Below, piece by piece: positions 17,082 to 26,639 of a stretch of DNA of 64,000 bases. Under the pieces are notes generated by a model, which did not search any database, was not told the DNA's origin, and was given only the letters and a program-made list of their open reading frames with translations. A program made the translations under genes and the position numbers. Position 1 is the stretch's first letter. The number at the start of each line of letters is the position of its first letter. Origin of the DNA: Bifidobacterium asteroides (GTDB taxonomy: Bacteria > Actinomycetota > Actinomycetes > Actinomycetales > Bifidobacteriaceae); NCBI RefSeq assembly GCF_003202755.1, contig NZ_QGLK01000005.1, positions 1 to 64,000 of the forward strand. The letters are read 5' to 3'.

Positions 17082-17113
17082 GGGGTGAGAGCATCGTTTT
17101 TTGCTCTCACCCC
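17082..17113 (+). terminator. terminator of the glycosidase gene
   Basis: Perfect 12-bp stem GGGGTGAGAGCA/TGCTCTCACCCC with a T-rich 8-base loop, 15 bases after the stop. Confidence 0.85.
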
Positions 17114-17181
17114 CGGCTCAAAAGGCATCAGGAATATGAAAGGTGGCGCCCACCACAAAAGTAGAGGGCACCACCTCTAAT

Positions 17182-17208
17182 GACTTTGGACACTCTGCGC
17201 CCAAAGTC
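17182..17208 (-). terminator. hairpin downstream of gpmA
   Basis: Perfect 8-bp stem GACTTTGG/CCAAAGTC with an 11-base loop, beyond the gpmA stop on the minus strand. Two smaller hairpins (17142-17154 and 17163-17178) lie just past it. Confidence 0.55.
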
Positions 17209-17243
17209 CGATTCACATCATCGGATAAATTATCTATAGAATT

Positions 17244-17984
17244 TCACTTCTGGCCCTGGGCCGCCACAGCAGCGGCACCGGCGGCGGCTGCCTCCGGATC
17301 CAGATACTCGCCACGAGGCTTGATGGGCTTGAAGTTCTCATCAAGCTCGTAGACCAGAGGAATGGCCGTGGGAATGTTGACCTTGGCAATCTCATCCTCA
17401 GTCAGGTTGTCGAGCATCTTGACGATGGCCCTCAGCGAGTTGCCGTGAGCGGCAATCAGAACGGTCTTGCCAGTCTTGAGCTCCGGGACAATGTCGCTCT
17501 CCCAGTAAGGGGTGACGCGCTTGACCACGTTGGCCAGTGCCTCGGCGCGAGGCACTGGGGCTCCGGCATACCGGGGATCATGGGACTGCGAATATTCGTC
17601 GTCAGGGTCGATCTCGGGCGGCGGGGTGGCATAGGAGCGGCGCCAGAGCATGAACTTCTCGTCACCGTACTTCTCACGGATCTCAGTCTTGTTCTTGCCC
17701 TGCAATGCTCCGTAGTGACGCTCGTTCAGCCTCCAGTCGCGCTTGACGGGGATCCAAAGGCGGTCAGCCTCATCCAAGGCGATGTTGGCGGTGTTGATGG
17801 CGCGGCGCAGCAGCGAGGTGAAGACGATGTCCGGCAGAACACCCTTATCCTTGAGCAGCTTGCCGCCCTTGCGGGCCTCCTGCTCGCCCTGCTCGGTCAG
17901 CGGGACGTCCACCCAGCCGGTGAACTGATTGGTGTTGTTCCATGCGCTCTGGCCGTGCCTGAGCAATACTAGTTTGTAGGTCAT
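17244..17984 (-). CDS. gpmA: 2,3-bisphosphoglycerate-dependent phosphoglycerate mutase
   Basis: Interconverts 3- and 2-phosphoglycerate in lower glycolysis (the bifid shunt in bifidobacteria). The 246-residue protein has the phospho-His motif LRHGQSAWN near residue 10, ERHYGALQG and the second catalytic His in [10 protein letters not shown] Pro/Ala-rich C-terminal tail is present. The start at ATG 17984 has no Shine-Dalgarno but has TAGAAT seven bases upstream, suggesting a leaderless mRNA. It is downstream of the UbiA pair on the same strand. Confidence 0.96.
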   Translation of the reverse strand: MTYKLVLLRHGQSAWNNTNQFTGWVDVPLTEQGEQEARKGGKLLKDKGVLPDIVFTSLLRRAINTANIALDEADRLWIPVKRDWRLNERHYGALQGKNKTEIREKYGDEKFMLWRRSYATPPPEIDPDDEYSQSHDPRYAGAPVPRAEALANVVKRVTPYWESDIVPELKTGKTVLIAAHGNSLRAIVKMLDNLTEDEIAKVNIPTAIPLVYELDENFKPIKPRGEYLDPEAAAAGAAAVAAQGQK

Positions 17985-18051
17985 ACTGAAAATTCTAAGA
18001 CCTGAGAGGGACTGTTTCGCGGACCTACAGCTCCCCCTATAGAACAGTCTC

Positions 18052-19020
18052 TTAAAGCAGGCAGACACCCAGCCAGCAGAACCCTGTCAGCAGATCCGTA
18101 TAGCCCGAGAGCGCGAATGCCCTGCTGAAGCGATTCCGACAGCTGGCCACAGTAGTGGCAATGGCCAGCGCCACGACAGGCAACAGGCAGAGCAGGCGCG
18201 GCCAGACGTCCGCAAAGGAGCCGTCAGACAGGGACCATGACTCGACCGCACCCAGGGTCACAGCCAGGGCATAGCAGGACCCCATCAGAATCAGTGTGCC
18301 TTTGGCTCCGATGAATGAAGACAGCGTGTACTTGCCGGCCAGCGGGTCTGCATCAATGTCTCGATAGTTGTTGATCTCCAGAACTGGAATGCAGATAAGA
18401 CCGCCGACCAAGGCACCGATAAACCCGTGACGGTCGATACCGCCAGTCTCCAGGTACTGGGTGGCCAGCACGCCCACCAGGCCGAAGAAGATCATGATGC
18501 TCAGCTCACCCATGGCTCTATAGCCATAAGGATGTTTGCCTCCCGTGTAAAACCAGGCTCCCAGCAGACAGAAGATGCCGATTAGGATCATCCACCAGTG
18601 GCCAGTAACCCAGCAGAGGATCAGACCGGACAGGCAGGCCATAAATATATTGAGATAGGCGGAAAGCAGGACCTTGCGAGGCTCCACGCCACCGGCCACG
18701 CCTCTTCTGGGCAGATCAGGCACCGAACCGTCGGCACCGGCGCTGGAGAGGCTGCTCCGGCCCTCGTCGGTACCCCTGATTCCGTCAAAGTAGTCATTGG
18801 CAAGATTACAGGTGCTGTGAATGAACACAGCCGTCAGACAGCATAAAAGAGCGATTAGCCAGAAACGAACATCTGGCCCCAGCCCTTGGTTGAACAGCTG
18901 CCTGAGAGCCACCGCCGTGCCAATCAGAACCGGCGTGGGTGAGCAGAGCAATGCCGAGGGTCGCAACGCGTCCTTGTATTCCCGAAGTGTGATGAACATA
19001 ATTGCCTGATTATCCACCAA
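18052..19020 (-). CDS. UbiA/MenA-like prenyltransferase (copy B)
   Basis: An integral membrane aromatic prenyltransferase with about eight or nine predicted helices. Both Asp-rich Mg-diphosphate motifs are present: [11 protein letters not shown] (about 75) and NNYRDIDAD (about 215), so it should be active. It resembles 1,4-dihydroxy-2-naphthoate prenyltransferases (MenA), which attach a polyprenyl tail in menaquinone synthesis. An internal ATG at 18999 may be the true start. It lies directly downstream of a paralogue, and no other menaquinone gene is in the window, so substrate and product are unclear. Confidence 0.85.
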   Translation of the reverse strand: MVDNQAIMFITLREYKDALRPSALLCSPTPVLIGTAVALRQLFNQGLGPDVRFWLIALLCCLTAVFIHSTCNLANDYFDGIRGTDEGRSSLSSAGADGSVPDLPRRGVAGGVEPRKVLLSAYLNIFMACLSGLILCWVTGHWWMILIGIFCLLGAWFYTGGKHPYGYRAMGELSIMIFFGLVGVLATQYLETGGIDRHGFIGALVGGLICIPVLEINNYRDIDADPLAGKYTLSSFIGAKGTLILMGSCYALAVTLGAVESWSLSDGSFADVWPRLLCLLPVVALAIATTVASCRNRFSRAFALSGYTDLLTGFCWLGVCLL

Positions 19021-19065
19021 ATCGCTTGAAGGTCGGACTGCTCTCTTATGAGAGTATCAAGATTT

Positions 19066-20046
19066 TCATAGCTGCAGGAGCAGGCCCGCCGACCAACACA
19101 GGGCGGAGACCAGGGTGCCTTTACCCGCCATGCCAAAAGCCTTGGGCACCTGGCCACGAGCAAAGTCTCGACAGATCAGCAGAAAGACAACGGCCACTGG
19201 CAGGAGGATCAGCACAAGAGGGAAACCGGGCAGGCCATGTCGCATGACAGCAGGAACGAACTGAATCAGGCCCAGAATCAGGCTCAGGATGTAGACCAGG
19301 TAAATGGAGATCGCCGCTGCGCGCGCCCCCACAAGAACTGCATATGTGTGCTTGCCGGCAAGGCGGTCGTCGTCCAGGTCACGGTAATTGTTGAGCATGA
19401 GCAGGCCCACGGCATTGAGCCCGCATGCGCAGGCACCCAGGATGCCGGCGGCATCGACCCTATTAATAAGGAAGTACTCGGTACCCAGGGTGGCCACCAG
19501 ACCGAAGAAGATGAAGACGCTGACCTCGCCCAGCCCGTGGTAGCCATATGGGTGCGGGCCGCCCACGTAACACCAGCCAGCGATCAGGCAGCAGACCCCG
19601 ACCAGGATCATCCACCAGTGACCGGTCAGTGCCATGACGGCCAGACCCATCAAGCAGGTGAAGGCCGCCGAGATCATGGTGGCGTAAAGCACCTTCCTGG
19701 GCGGCACTCCGGCAGCCACAAGACGTCTGGGTCTGCCGGAGGTGGCCTCCTCGCCGCCACGGCCGGAATCAGTGCCGCGAACACCATCGGCATAGTCATT
19801 GGCGAAGTTGGCTGCGATCTGCATAGACAGGGCAAGCAGGACCAGCAAGACCACGATCAAGGCCAGTCGTCCCGGTGTGGCCGCTTTCAGGGCAGGGTCG
19901 ACAGGCGTGGGCGAGCAGGAACTGGTGCACTGTTCCAAGAGCCGTGACCGCTCCAAGAGTGCAGCCGAAGCGCCCACGCAGACAGGTGCCACCGAGGCAG
20001 GCAGCGTCCGGGGACGCATGCCATCCATCCACAGCCTGATATTCAT
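19066..20046 (-). CDS. UbiA/MenA-like prenyltransferase (copy A)
   Basis: A paralogue of the next gene with the same topology and motifs: NDYADGVRGTD (about 95) and NNYRDLDDD (about 230), plus a shared GHWWMILVG segment and a PHPYGYHGLGE loop. The pair looks like an old duplication because identity is concentrated in motifs. GGGGAGGGA precedes ATG 20046. It is 25 bp downstream of lysS on the same strand. MenA-like function is the best guess; prenylation of another aromatic or quinone acceptor is possible. Confidence 0.85.
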   Translation of the reverse strand: MNIRLWMDGMRPRTLPASVAPVCVGASAALLERSRLLEQCTSSCSPTPVDPALKAATPGRLALIVVLLVLLALSMQIAANFANDYADGVRGTDSGRGGEEATSGRPRRLVAAGVPPRKVLYATMISAAFTCLMGLAVMALTGHWWMILVGVCCLIAGWCYVGGPHPYGYHGLGEVSVFIFFGLVATLGTEYFLINRVDAAGILGACACGLNAVGLLMLNNYRDLDDDRLAGKHTYAVLVGARAAAISIYLVYILSLILGLIQFVPAVMRHGLPGFPLVLILLPVAVVFLLICRDFARGQVPKAFGMAGKGTLVSALCWSAGLLLQL

Positions 20047-20070
20047 GACCGTCCCTCCCCTCTTATCATT

Positions 20071-21699
20071 TCAGACCAGCGGCTTGACCAGGGGGAAGGT
20101 GATGGTCTCGCGGATGGATGCACCGGTAAGGGCGATCAACAGACGATCGATGCCCATGCCCATGCCACCAGCCGGAGGCATGCCTACACCCAAGGCCTCC
20201 AGGAAGTCCTCGTCAATGTCCATGGCCTCGACATCGCCGCGGCTTGCCATCTTGGCCTGCTCGACGAACCGCTGCCGCTGGACCACCGGATCATTGAGCT
20301 CGGAGTAGCCCGTGGCCAGCTCGAACCCGCGAACGTAGAGGTCCCACTTCTCAACAACGCCCGGCTTGGTGCGGTGGGCCTTGACCAGGGGCGAGGTCTC
20401 GACCGGGAAATCACGAACAAAGGTCGGCTCATACAGCTTGTCCTGCCAGAAGTGCTCCCAGAGGTGTTCGACCAGCTTGCCGTGGTTTTCGGCCGGCTCC
20501 TCCTCCAGACCCAGCCTGTCAGCGATGGTCCGCAGATGGTCCACGCTGGTTTGCGGGGTGATCTCCTCGCCCAAGGACTCGGAAAGCGACTCATACATGC
20601 TGATCTGGCGCCAATCACCGCCGAAGTCATACTGGCTGCCATCCTGCAGGGTCACCTTCAACGATCCAGCCGTGGCCATGGCCGCCTTCTGGATCAGTTC
20701 CTTGGTCAGTTCCCCGATGGTGTCATAGGTGCCGTAGGCCTGATAGGCCTCCAGCATGGTGAACTCCGGGGCATGGGTGGCATCCACGCCCTCATTGCGG
20801 AAGTCGCGATTGATCTCGAAGACCCGCTCAATGCCGCCCACCAGGCAACGCTTGAGGAAGAGCTCAGGGGCGATGCGTAGGTAAAGGTCGATGTCGAAGG
20901 CGTTCATATGCGTCGTGAACGGCCGGGCCGCAGCGCCGCCATGCACGGTCTGAAGCATGGGCGTCTCGACCTCCATGAAGTCGTGGTCCTCGAAGGTGCG
21001 CCTCAGCGAGGAGACGGCCTTTGAACGGCGGCGGACCATGGCCCGCACATCCTCATCGGCGATCATGGCCAGGTAGGGCTTGCGGGTGCGCTGCTCCTCA
21101 CTCAGTTCCTTATGCAGGGCTGGCAGTGGCTGCAGGGCCTTGGCCGCGATGTTCCACTCAGTGGCGAAGACGGAGAGCTCTCCGGTCTTGGAGGCAACCA
21201 CGCGGCCGCGCAGGTAGAGGTGGTCGCCCAAGTCGACCAGCTGCTTGAATCGCTTCAGAGAATCAGCACCTATCTCACGCTTGGAGATCATGCCCTGGAT
21301 GCGGGTGCCGTCGCCCGCCGCCAGCTGGACGAAGCAAAGACCGCCGCCGTTGCGCAGGAAAAGGACTCGGCCGGCGATGCCAACTACATCCTCGGTCTCC
21401 TGACCCGGCTCAAGGCGGTCCTGATACTTGCGGCGCACATCCTCGATGCGGTCAGTCACATCCAGATGGACCGGGTAGGGTTCGATGCCCTCCTTGAGCA
21501 TGAGCGCCCTCTTGGCCACACGCATGCGCACCTGTTCGGGATGGCCTTCAGCGCCGTCCGTCAGGTTGCCGGGATCGATGGCGTCATCCAACTGGGCGCC
21601 CTGATCAATCTTCTCCGTGATGGCCATATCCTGCTCGAGCAGTGCCTGAGCGCGCTCGACCGTCGTCAGACGAGGGGTTTCTTCCGATGAGTCATTCAT
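20071..21699 (-). CDS. lysS: lysyl-tRNA synthetase, class II
   Basis: Charges tRNA-Lys. The 542-residue protein has an N-terminal extension (about 60 residues, acidic), an OB-fold anticodon domain (about 95-200) and the class II core. Motif 2 appears as FEINRDFRNEGVDATHAPEFT and motif 3 as GMGMGIDRLLI near the C-terminus. It probably shares a transcript with the downstream UbiA gene (25 bp gap). The upstream region to the tRNA shows no riboswitch I can recognise. Confidence 0.97.
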   Translation of the reverse strand: MNDSSEETPRLTTVERAQALLEQDMAITEKIDQGAQLDDAIDPGNLTDGAEGHPEQVRMRVAKRALMLKEGIEPYPVHLDVTDRIEDVRRKYQDRLEPGQETEDVVGIAGRVLFLRNGGGLCFVQLAAGDGTRIQGMISKREIGADSLKRFKQLVDLGDHLYLRGRVVASKTGELSVFATEWNIAAKALQPLPALHKELSEEQRTRKPYLAMIADEDVRAMVRRRSKAVSSLRRTFEDHDFMEVETPMLQTVHGGAAARPFTTHMNAFDIDLYLRIAPELFLKRCLVGGIERVFEINRDFRNEGVDATHAPEFTMLEAYQAYGTYDTIGELTKELIQKAAMATAGSLKVTLQDGSQYDFGGDWRQISMYESLSESLGEEITPQTSVDHLRTIADRLGLEEEPAENHGKLVEHLWEHFWQDKLYEPTFVRDFPVETSPLVKAHRTKPGVVEKWDLYVRGFELATGYSELNDPVVQRQRFVEQAKMASRGDVEAMDIDEDFLEALGVGMPPAGGMGMGIDRLLIALTGASIRETITFPLVKPLV

Positions 21700-21826
21700 A
21701 AATCGCTATTTTACGCATGAGCCGGTACTTGGCCCTTGTACCGCCGAGCGGCAAGCAGTTGGGGCTCCGCGCCGCGCAGTCGATGGCGTTTGGCCGACGG
21801 TACGTGTACTATATAGAACGTTGTCA

Positions 21827-21900
<74 letters not shown>

Positions 21901-21905
21901 CAATT

Positions 21906-21929
21906 ATTCCGGTCTCTATGGGCCGGAAT
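21906..21929 (+). terminator. terminator of tRNA-Pro
   Basis: Stem ATTCCGG/CCGGAAT with a 10-base loop, then TTCTGTTTCTC, five bases after the tRNA. The following gap (21930-22329) is A/T-rich. It shows no gene, only a GTGAC-4-GTGAC direct repeat near 22200. Confidence 0.7.
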
Positions 21930-22329
21930 TTCTGTTTCTCGCAGCTGTTAGATGCCAATGCATATGTTAACAAGAGCTCCGCGCTTGTTTCCTAAACATT
22001 GTTGACGATCCTTATCCGCATTGTCCAGCGTTTATATTTGAACCGACCGTTTTCATCGATTACATAATCGATGGCTGCGCTAGTTTTTGCGTTTATTATT
22101 CTGGTTTCGATAGCGTTTGGAAACGATCCGAACTCGTGTTGCACATAAAGTAAATACGTTCTTCAGAAGTAGTCCTTTTCAAGGCAATAACACTAGATGT
22201 GACCTAGGTGACATCCCCGACTGAAATCCATCAAAAGCCATCAGTCTAGACTGGTGATAGTAGCAACTAGGACGTTAGGGCTCCACGAGGAACCCGTACC
22301 TTCAGATACCCTGACAGCAAGGGAGCCAA

Positions 22330-24369
22330 ATGAGCCAGGACCAGATACCGATCACAGGCAGCAAGCAGAAAGAGCCTCAACAGTCCTACATGCAACCGGA
22401 CGGCAGCTTCGACACCCAAGCTTTCCTGGACGGACTGGATGCCATCTTCAACGCCGGCAAGGCCCGCGATCAGGCCGAACCATACTTGCAGCAGGCGCTG
22501 GTGGATGCGGAGAATGCAGGAGACGATGCCGGACTGCTGGCCGTGCTCAACGAAACCATGGGCTTCTACCGGTCCCAGGGTCGCCACCAAGAAAATATGT
22601 GGATGATTCAGCGGGCCATAGAGCTGGCCTCACGAATGCGCATCGAAGGGTCCGAGGCCTGGACGACCACCCTGATCAATGCGGCCACAGGTCTGCGGGC
22701 AGCCAAAAAGTACGACCAGGCTGAGGACCTCTACCGTCAGGCGCTTGCTTCTGCAGCCAAGACCCTTGGGCCCAAGGACCGGCGGCTGGCGGCCCTGCAC
22801 AACAACCTGTCCATGCTCTACAGCGAAACCGACCGGCCCGACCAGGCCGAGCAGGAGCTGCGCCAGGCCATGGACATACTGGAAAATTCCAGCACCGATC
22901 CTTCCCGGGATCTGGACCTGGCCTCCACCCACACCAATCTGGCCCTCCTGCTCATGCAGCGCAACGACAATCCGCAGGCTCTGCAAGAAGCTTGGGACCA
23001 GGCTCGCACAGCCTTGGACATCTATCGAACCGGCCATCTGGAGAACAGTGCACACTATGCCTCGGCCCTTGCAGGCTTTGCCCAGGTCTGCTATATGACC
23101 GGCCGCTTCAGGCAGTCGGCAGACACCTACCGCAAGGCCCTAGCCATCATTGAGGACCGGTACGGCAAAGGCAGCGACTACTACCAGATCACCAAGGCCA
23201 ATCTGGACCAGGCCCAAGCCGCTGCTGAGAAAAACGCGGACGAGGACCAACCCGATCAGACTGACGAAATAGCACCCAACCAGCCGAAGATCAGCTCAAT
23301 CCAAACCTCAACCAGGAATCAGAACGATGACAACGATCAACATGACTCCCGCTCGGATATTCAAGGGCTGAGCCTGGCCAGGGCTTATTGGGAACAGGTG
23401 GGCCGCCCCATGCTGGAGGACCGTTATCCCCAGTATCGCAACCGGATCGCCGTGGGCCTGATGGGCCATGGATCGGACTGCTACGGCTTTGACGATGTCA
23501 TCTCCCGGGATCACGATTTCGGCCCCGGCTTCTGCCTGTGGTTGACCAGCGAGGATTACCAGACCATCGGCGACCAGCTGCAGAAGGACTATGAGGCCTT
23601 ACCTACTGAGTTCATGGGATTCGGTTCGCGGACCGACAGCGTCAGGGCAAAGGGAGCCAACCGCCGCGTGGGCGTCTTCGAGATCGGCGCCTTCTTCGAA
23701 TCTCTGACCGGCTACCGGCAGGCGCCCCCGGAAGATCACCCCCACGAGTGGCTGCTCCTTGACGAGGCCACGCTGGCGGCAGCCACTAATGGCAAGATTT
23801 TCGCGGATCCTCTGGGACAGATGCTGGCCACCCGGCAGGGGTTCAAGGCCATGCCCGACGATGTGCGCCTCTGTCTGATCTCCCGCCGGCTGGGCATGAT
23901 CGCCCAGGCGGGCCAGTACAACCTGCCGCGGAGTCTGCATCGGGGCGATGGGGCCGCAGCTATGCTGTCGATTAACGAATTCGTCAAAGCCTGCGCCTCA
24001 CTGATCTTCCTGATCAACAATCCACTGACAGTCGGTTATTTGCCCTATTACAAGTGGACATTCGCGGCCCTTCGCCGACTGAGCGGACGAATGGCTACCA
24101 GGCTGGCTGACCTGACCGAGCAGCTGGAGGACATCCTGCGCCTGGCTTCGGCTGCCTGCTACGGGGGGCAAGGCTTTGGCGAAGGCGGCAAGGGAGCTCG
24201 GCCAGCTGTCGAACGCATTACCAAGCTTGTGGAATCCATCTGCGCAAGAATCGTAGAAGAGCTGCAAGCGGAAGGCTTGACCAACAGCCCGGAAACCTTC
24301 CTGGAATGGCAGCGCCCCTATGTCGAGGCCCACATTTCCAGCGACGATCCGGTTCTGCACAGCATCTGA
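22330..24369 (+). CDS. TPR protein fused to a DUF4037 nucleotidyltransferase-like domain
   Basis: A 679-residue cytoplasmic protein. Residues about 30-300 are helical tetratricopeptide-type repeats (recurring A..Y..A...P and DYYQITKANL segments), followed by a polar linker to about 345. The C-terminal domain (about 350-679) fits DUF4037. It contains GHGSDCYGFDDVISRDHDFG near residue 380, which matches the nucleotidyltransferase pattern hG[GS]...[DE]h[DE] with DHD as the probable metal-binding pair. Substrate and product are unknown. A DUF4125 gene follows 12 bases later with its own GGAG, so the two form one unit. NTase activity is inferred from the motif only. Confidence 0.85.
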   Translation: MSQDQIPITGSKQKEPQQSYMQPDGSFDTQAFLDGLDAIFNAGKARDQAEPYLQQALVDAENAGDDAGLLAVLNETMGFYRSQGRHQENMWMIQRAIELASRMRIEGSEAWTTTLINAATGLRAAKKYDQAEDLYRQALASAAKTLGPKDRRLAALHNNLSMLYSETDRPDQAEQELRQAMDILENSSTDPSRDLDLASTHTNLALLLMQRNDNPQALQEAWDQARTALDIYRTGHLENSAHYASALAGFAQVCYMTGRFRQSADTYRKALAIIEDRYGKGSDYYQITKANLDQAQAAAEKNADEDQPDQTDEIAPNQPKISSIQTSTRNQNDDNDQHDSRSDIQGLSLARAYWEQVGRPMLEDRYPQYRNRIAVGLMGHGSDCYGFDDVISRDHDFGPGFCLWLTSEDYQTIGDQLQKDYEALPTEFMGFGSRTDSVRAKGANRRVGVFEIGAFFESLTGYRQAPPEDHPHEWLLLDEATLAAATNGKIFADPLGQMLATRQGFKAMPDDVRLCLISRRLGMIAQAGQYNLPRSLHRGDGAAAMLSINEFVKACASLIFLINNPLTVGYLPYYKWTFAALRRLSGRMATRLADLTEQLEDILRLASAACYGGQGFGEGGKGARPAVERITKLVESICARIVEELQAEGLTNSPETFLEWQRPYVEAHISSDDPVLHSI

Positions 24370-24381
24370 AAGGAGCCAAGG

Positions 24382-25017
24382 ATGGCTAACGACGAGCAAT
24401 GTCAGGATGAGGAATCCCTGCGCGAGCGGATCGTCCGCCACGAATGGGAGCAGTTCCAGCAGGTCAACAACGAGGGTGGTCCGGCCAACTGTCAGGGCAA
24501 CTGGCCCATGTTCCACCAGATGCGCCTGAGCCAGTTTCTGACCTGGCCACACCCCCTGCTGACCAGCTATGCGGACGACCTGGATCAGGCCGACAAGGTG
24601 GGACGCAACCTGCTGACCGAGAAGTACGGGCGGATGATGGAGTCCACAGCCCCGGACCAGTACCACAGCAGCATCGCCCCCTACCTGCCCAGGCTGGGTC
24701 TGGATCGCCAGGAGCGCCAGGAGCGCATCATCGACAGACAGGTGGCCTGGGCCAAGGACTTCCGCGAGCGCTACCCCCGTCTAGGTCAGGAGATGCGAGT
24801 CCTGCGCACCAGTGAAGACACTCCGGAGGCCACCTCCTTCGAAACCTATCTGCGTGGCGAACTGGGCACCTATTCGGCCAGGACGCTGGATCTCTACCAA
24901 TCCATGGTGGACCAGATCGAGGCCCGGGGCGGCAACCTGACCGAGGAAACCATCCTGGCCACGGTGCAGATGAACGGCTTTGAAACCCTCGACGAAGCCG
25001 AACAGGCCCAGAACTGA
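24382..25017 (+). CDS. DUF4125 family protein
   Basis: A 211-residue, mainly helical cytoplasmic protein matching the DUF4125 family in its NCQGNWPMFHQMRLSQF and EKYGRMMESTAPDQY segments. Function is unknown. AAAGGAGCC precedes ATG 24382. It directly follows the TPR-DUF4037 gene. The spacing and the usual pairing of these two families suggest the proteins act together, perhaps as an enzyme and its partner or target. Confidence 0.83.
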   Translation: MANDEQCQDEESLRERIVRHEWEQFQQVNNEGGPANCQGNWPMFHQMRLSQFLTWPHPLLTSYADDLDQADKVGRNLLTEKYGRMMESTAPDQYHSSIAPYLPRLGLDRQERQERIIDRQVAWAKDFRERYPRLGQEMRVLRTSEDTPEATSFETYLRGELGTYSARTLDLYQSMVDQIEARGGNLTEETILATVQMNGFETLDEAEQAQN

Positions 25018-25082
25018 CCACCTGAACCACAATCATGAGGTTCTTCTCTGCAACCAGTCGCGCGGTCGGGTAGAGTTGACGG

Positions 25083-26639
25083 GTGCAAAAGCTGAAACGG
25101 GCGGGTTCCACCGCAGCCTTCTTTATCGTCATTCTGCTTGTCATGCTCCTTTTGGGCCAAGCCATGACGCCGGACTGGCAGGTGGAACCCTATCGCGACC
25201 ATCTGCAGGTCTCGACTCGGTCTACTGCCGTCGCTTCAAAACTGGGCCCCACCACTCCTGAGGGCACCCACCCAGTCAGGGAGCAGAAAATCAGCATCAC
25301 TTTGGCTGGCGGAGTTCGCATCCAGGCCATTGTCAGAGAGCCGAGTGACCGCAAGGGCACAGGACCAGCCTGCCTGTTCATCCATGGCGCCGGAACAGGC
25401 AAATCCTCCGAAGTATTTGGCGACCTGGCTTCAGCCATGGCCTCAGCTGGCATCACCACACTGGTGCCCGACAAGCGTTTGGACACCTACACCACCTTCC
25501 ACCGCGACTATCAGGCCATGGCCGCCGACTACGGGCGTTCCCTTGACCGTCTGCGATCCTGGCCGGGCGTGGATCCAAACAAGGTGGGCTTGTACGCCGA
25601 GTCCGAGGGCACCTGGATATCGTCCATCATGACCGCCAAGGACCCCAGCATCGCCTTCTCCATCCTGACTTCACCTCCCGTCTACCCGGGACGACGGCAG
25701 ATGGCCATGGCGGCCACCAGCTATTTGGACTTGATTGGCACGCCTAAGGGGATTCGCAACGTTATACCGCGTCTCATGGGCATGGACCTGTCCCTGCTGG
25801 GCCTGGAGTACGCCGACTTCCCCTCTCTGCCCTATCTGGATCAGCTGCGGATGCCGGTCATGATCAACTTCGGCACCATGGATGTTTCCATGCCGGTAGA
25901 GCAGGGTGCGCGCGAGATCATCCGCAGAACACATGCGATCGGCAATGACAACGTGACCCTGCGCTACTACCCTACCAACCATCAGATCCGCACCGGCAGC
26001 CGGCTGGCCAAGGCCGGGTTGCCCCTTGAACCCAGATATACCCATAATCTGGAAGACTGGATCAACGCCGTGGCTATGGGCACCAAAGCCGATCAATGGT
26101 CAACGCCTATGATTGCCGGCAGCCAGCCCCATCAGCTCAATCAAGTGCCCAAGCACACGAATATAGGGTTGATACCTTCGCTGACCGCCCTGTTGACTCT
26201 GATGGCCAGTGGTCCCATTCTGCTGGCTGTCGCCCTTCTATCTGCCTTGATTGGAGCCTTGAGCTCACATCTGCGGGCTCGAGGCAAAGACCACCGACAG
26301 TCAGGTTTCAGCAAAGGCCTGACCGGACGGCTCTGGTCGCTAGGCCTGCTAGCCGCAGGACTTATGGCTGCCCTGCTGGCCTATGCCTTTACTGTGGTCC
26401 GCCAGGCGCTTGGCCTTATGCATCTGTCCTCGATGATGGCATCATGCTGGTCCCTGTTGTCCGTCCTGTGCCTGGTACTCATCCTGCTCTTGGCGAGCAC
26501 CCTGACCTCTATCTTCAGTCGATCTGACGGCAAGCCAGCTGTTGTCGGGGCTGGCCACTGGTTGACCCTGGCCCTGACCCTGCTGGGGTCTCTGGCCATC
26601 CTTGGCAGCCTGATCTTCTGGAATATCCTGGTCTTTTAA
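25083..26639 (+). CDS. alpha/beta hydrolase with C-terminal membrane domain
   Basis: A 518-residue protein. A membrane anchor (about 10-30) precedes an extracytoplasmic alpha/beta-hydrolase domain (about 60-345) with the oxyanion HGAGTGKS, nucleophile elbow YAESEGTW, acid in NFGTMD and His in TNHQIRTG. So the Ser-Asp-His triad looks complete, though the first Gly of the usual GxSxG is Ala. About five hydrophobic segments follow (about 365-518), an unusual tail. The start GTG 25083 has TAGAGT six bases upstream and no Shine-Dalgarno, so leaderless initiation is likely. Its 3' end overlaps the convergent small membrane protein frame by 198 bases. Confidence 0.8.
   Translation: MQKLKRAGSTAAFFIVILLVMLLLGQAMTPDWQVEPYRDHLQVSTRSTAVASKLGPTTPEGTHPVREQKISITLAGGVRIQAIVREPSDRKGTGPACLFIHGAGTGKSSEVFGDLASAMASAGITTLVPDKRLDTYTTFHRDYQAMAADYGRSLDRLRSWPGVDPNKVGLYAESEGTWISSIMTAKDPSIAFSILTSPPVYPGRRQMAMAATSYLDLIGTPKGIRNVIPRLMGMDLSLLGLEYADFPSLPYLDQLRMPVMINFGTMDVSMPVEQGAREIIRRTHAIGNDNVTLRYYPTNHQIRTGSRLAKAGLPLEPRYTHNLEDWINAVAMGTKADQWSTPMIAGSQPHQLNQVPKHTNIGLIPSLTALLTLMASGPILLAVALLSALIGALSSHLRARGKDHRQSGFSKGLTGRLWSLGLLAAGLMAALLAYAFTVVRQALGLMHLSSMMASCWSLLSVLCLVLILLLASTLTSIFSRSDGKPAVVGAGHWLTLALTLLGSLAILGSLIFWNILVF

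Noticed and set aside
22254-22724. Plus-strand frame overlapping the start of the TPR gene
   Set aside because: It lies in another frame of the clearly coding TPR protein and has no family features.
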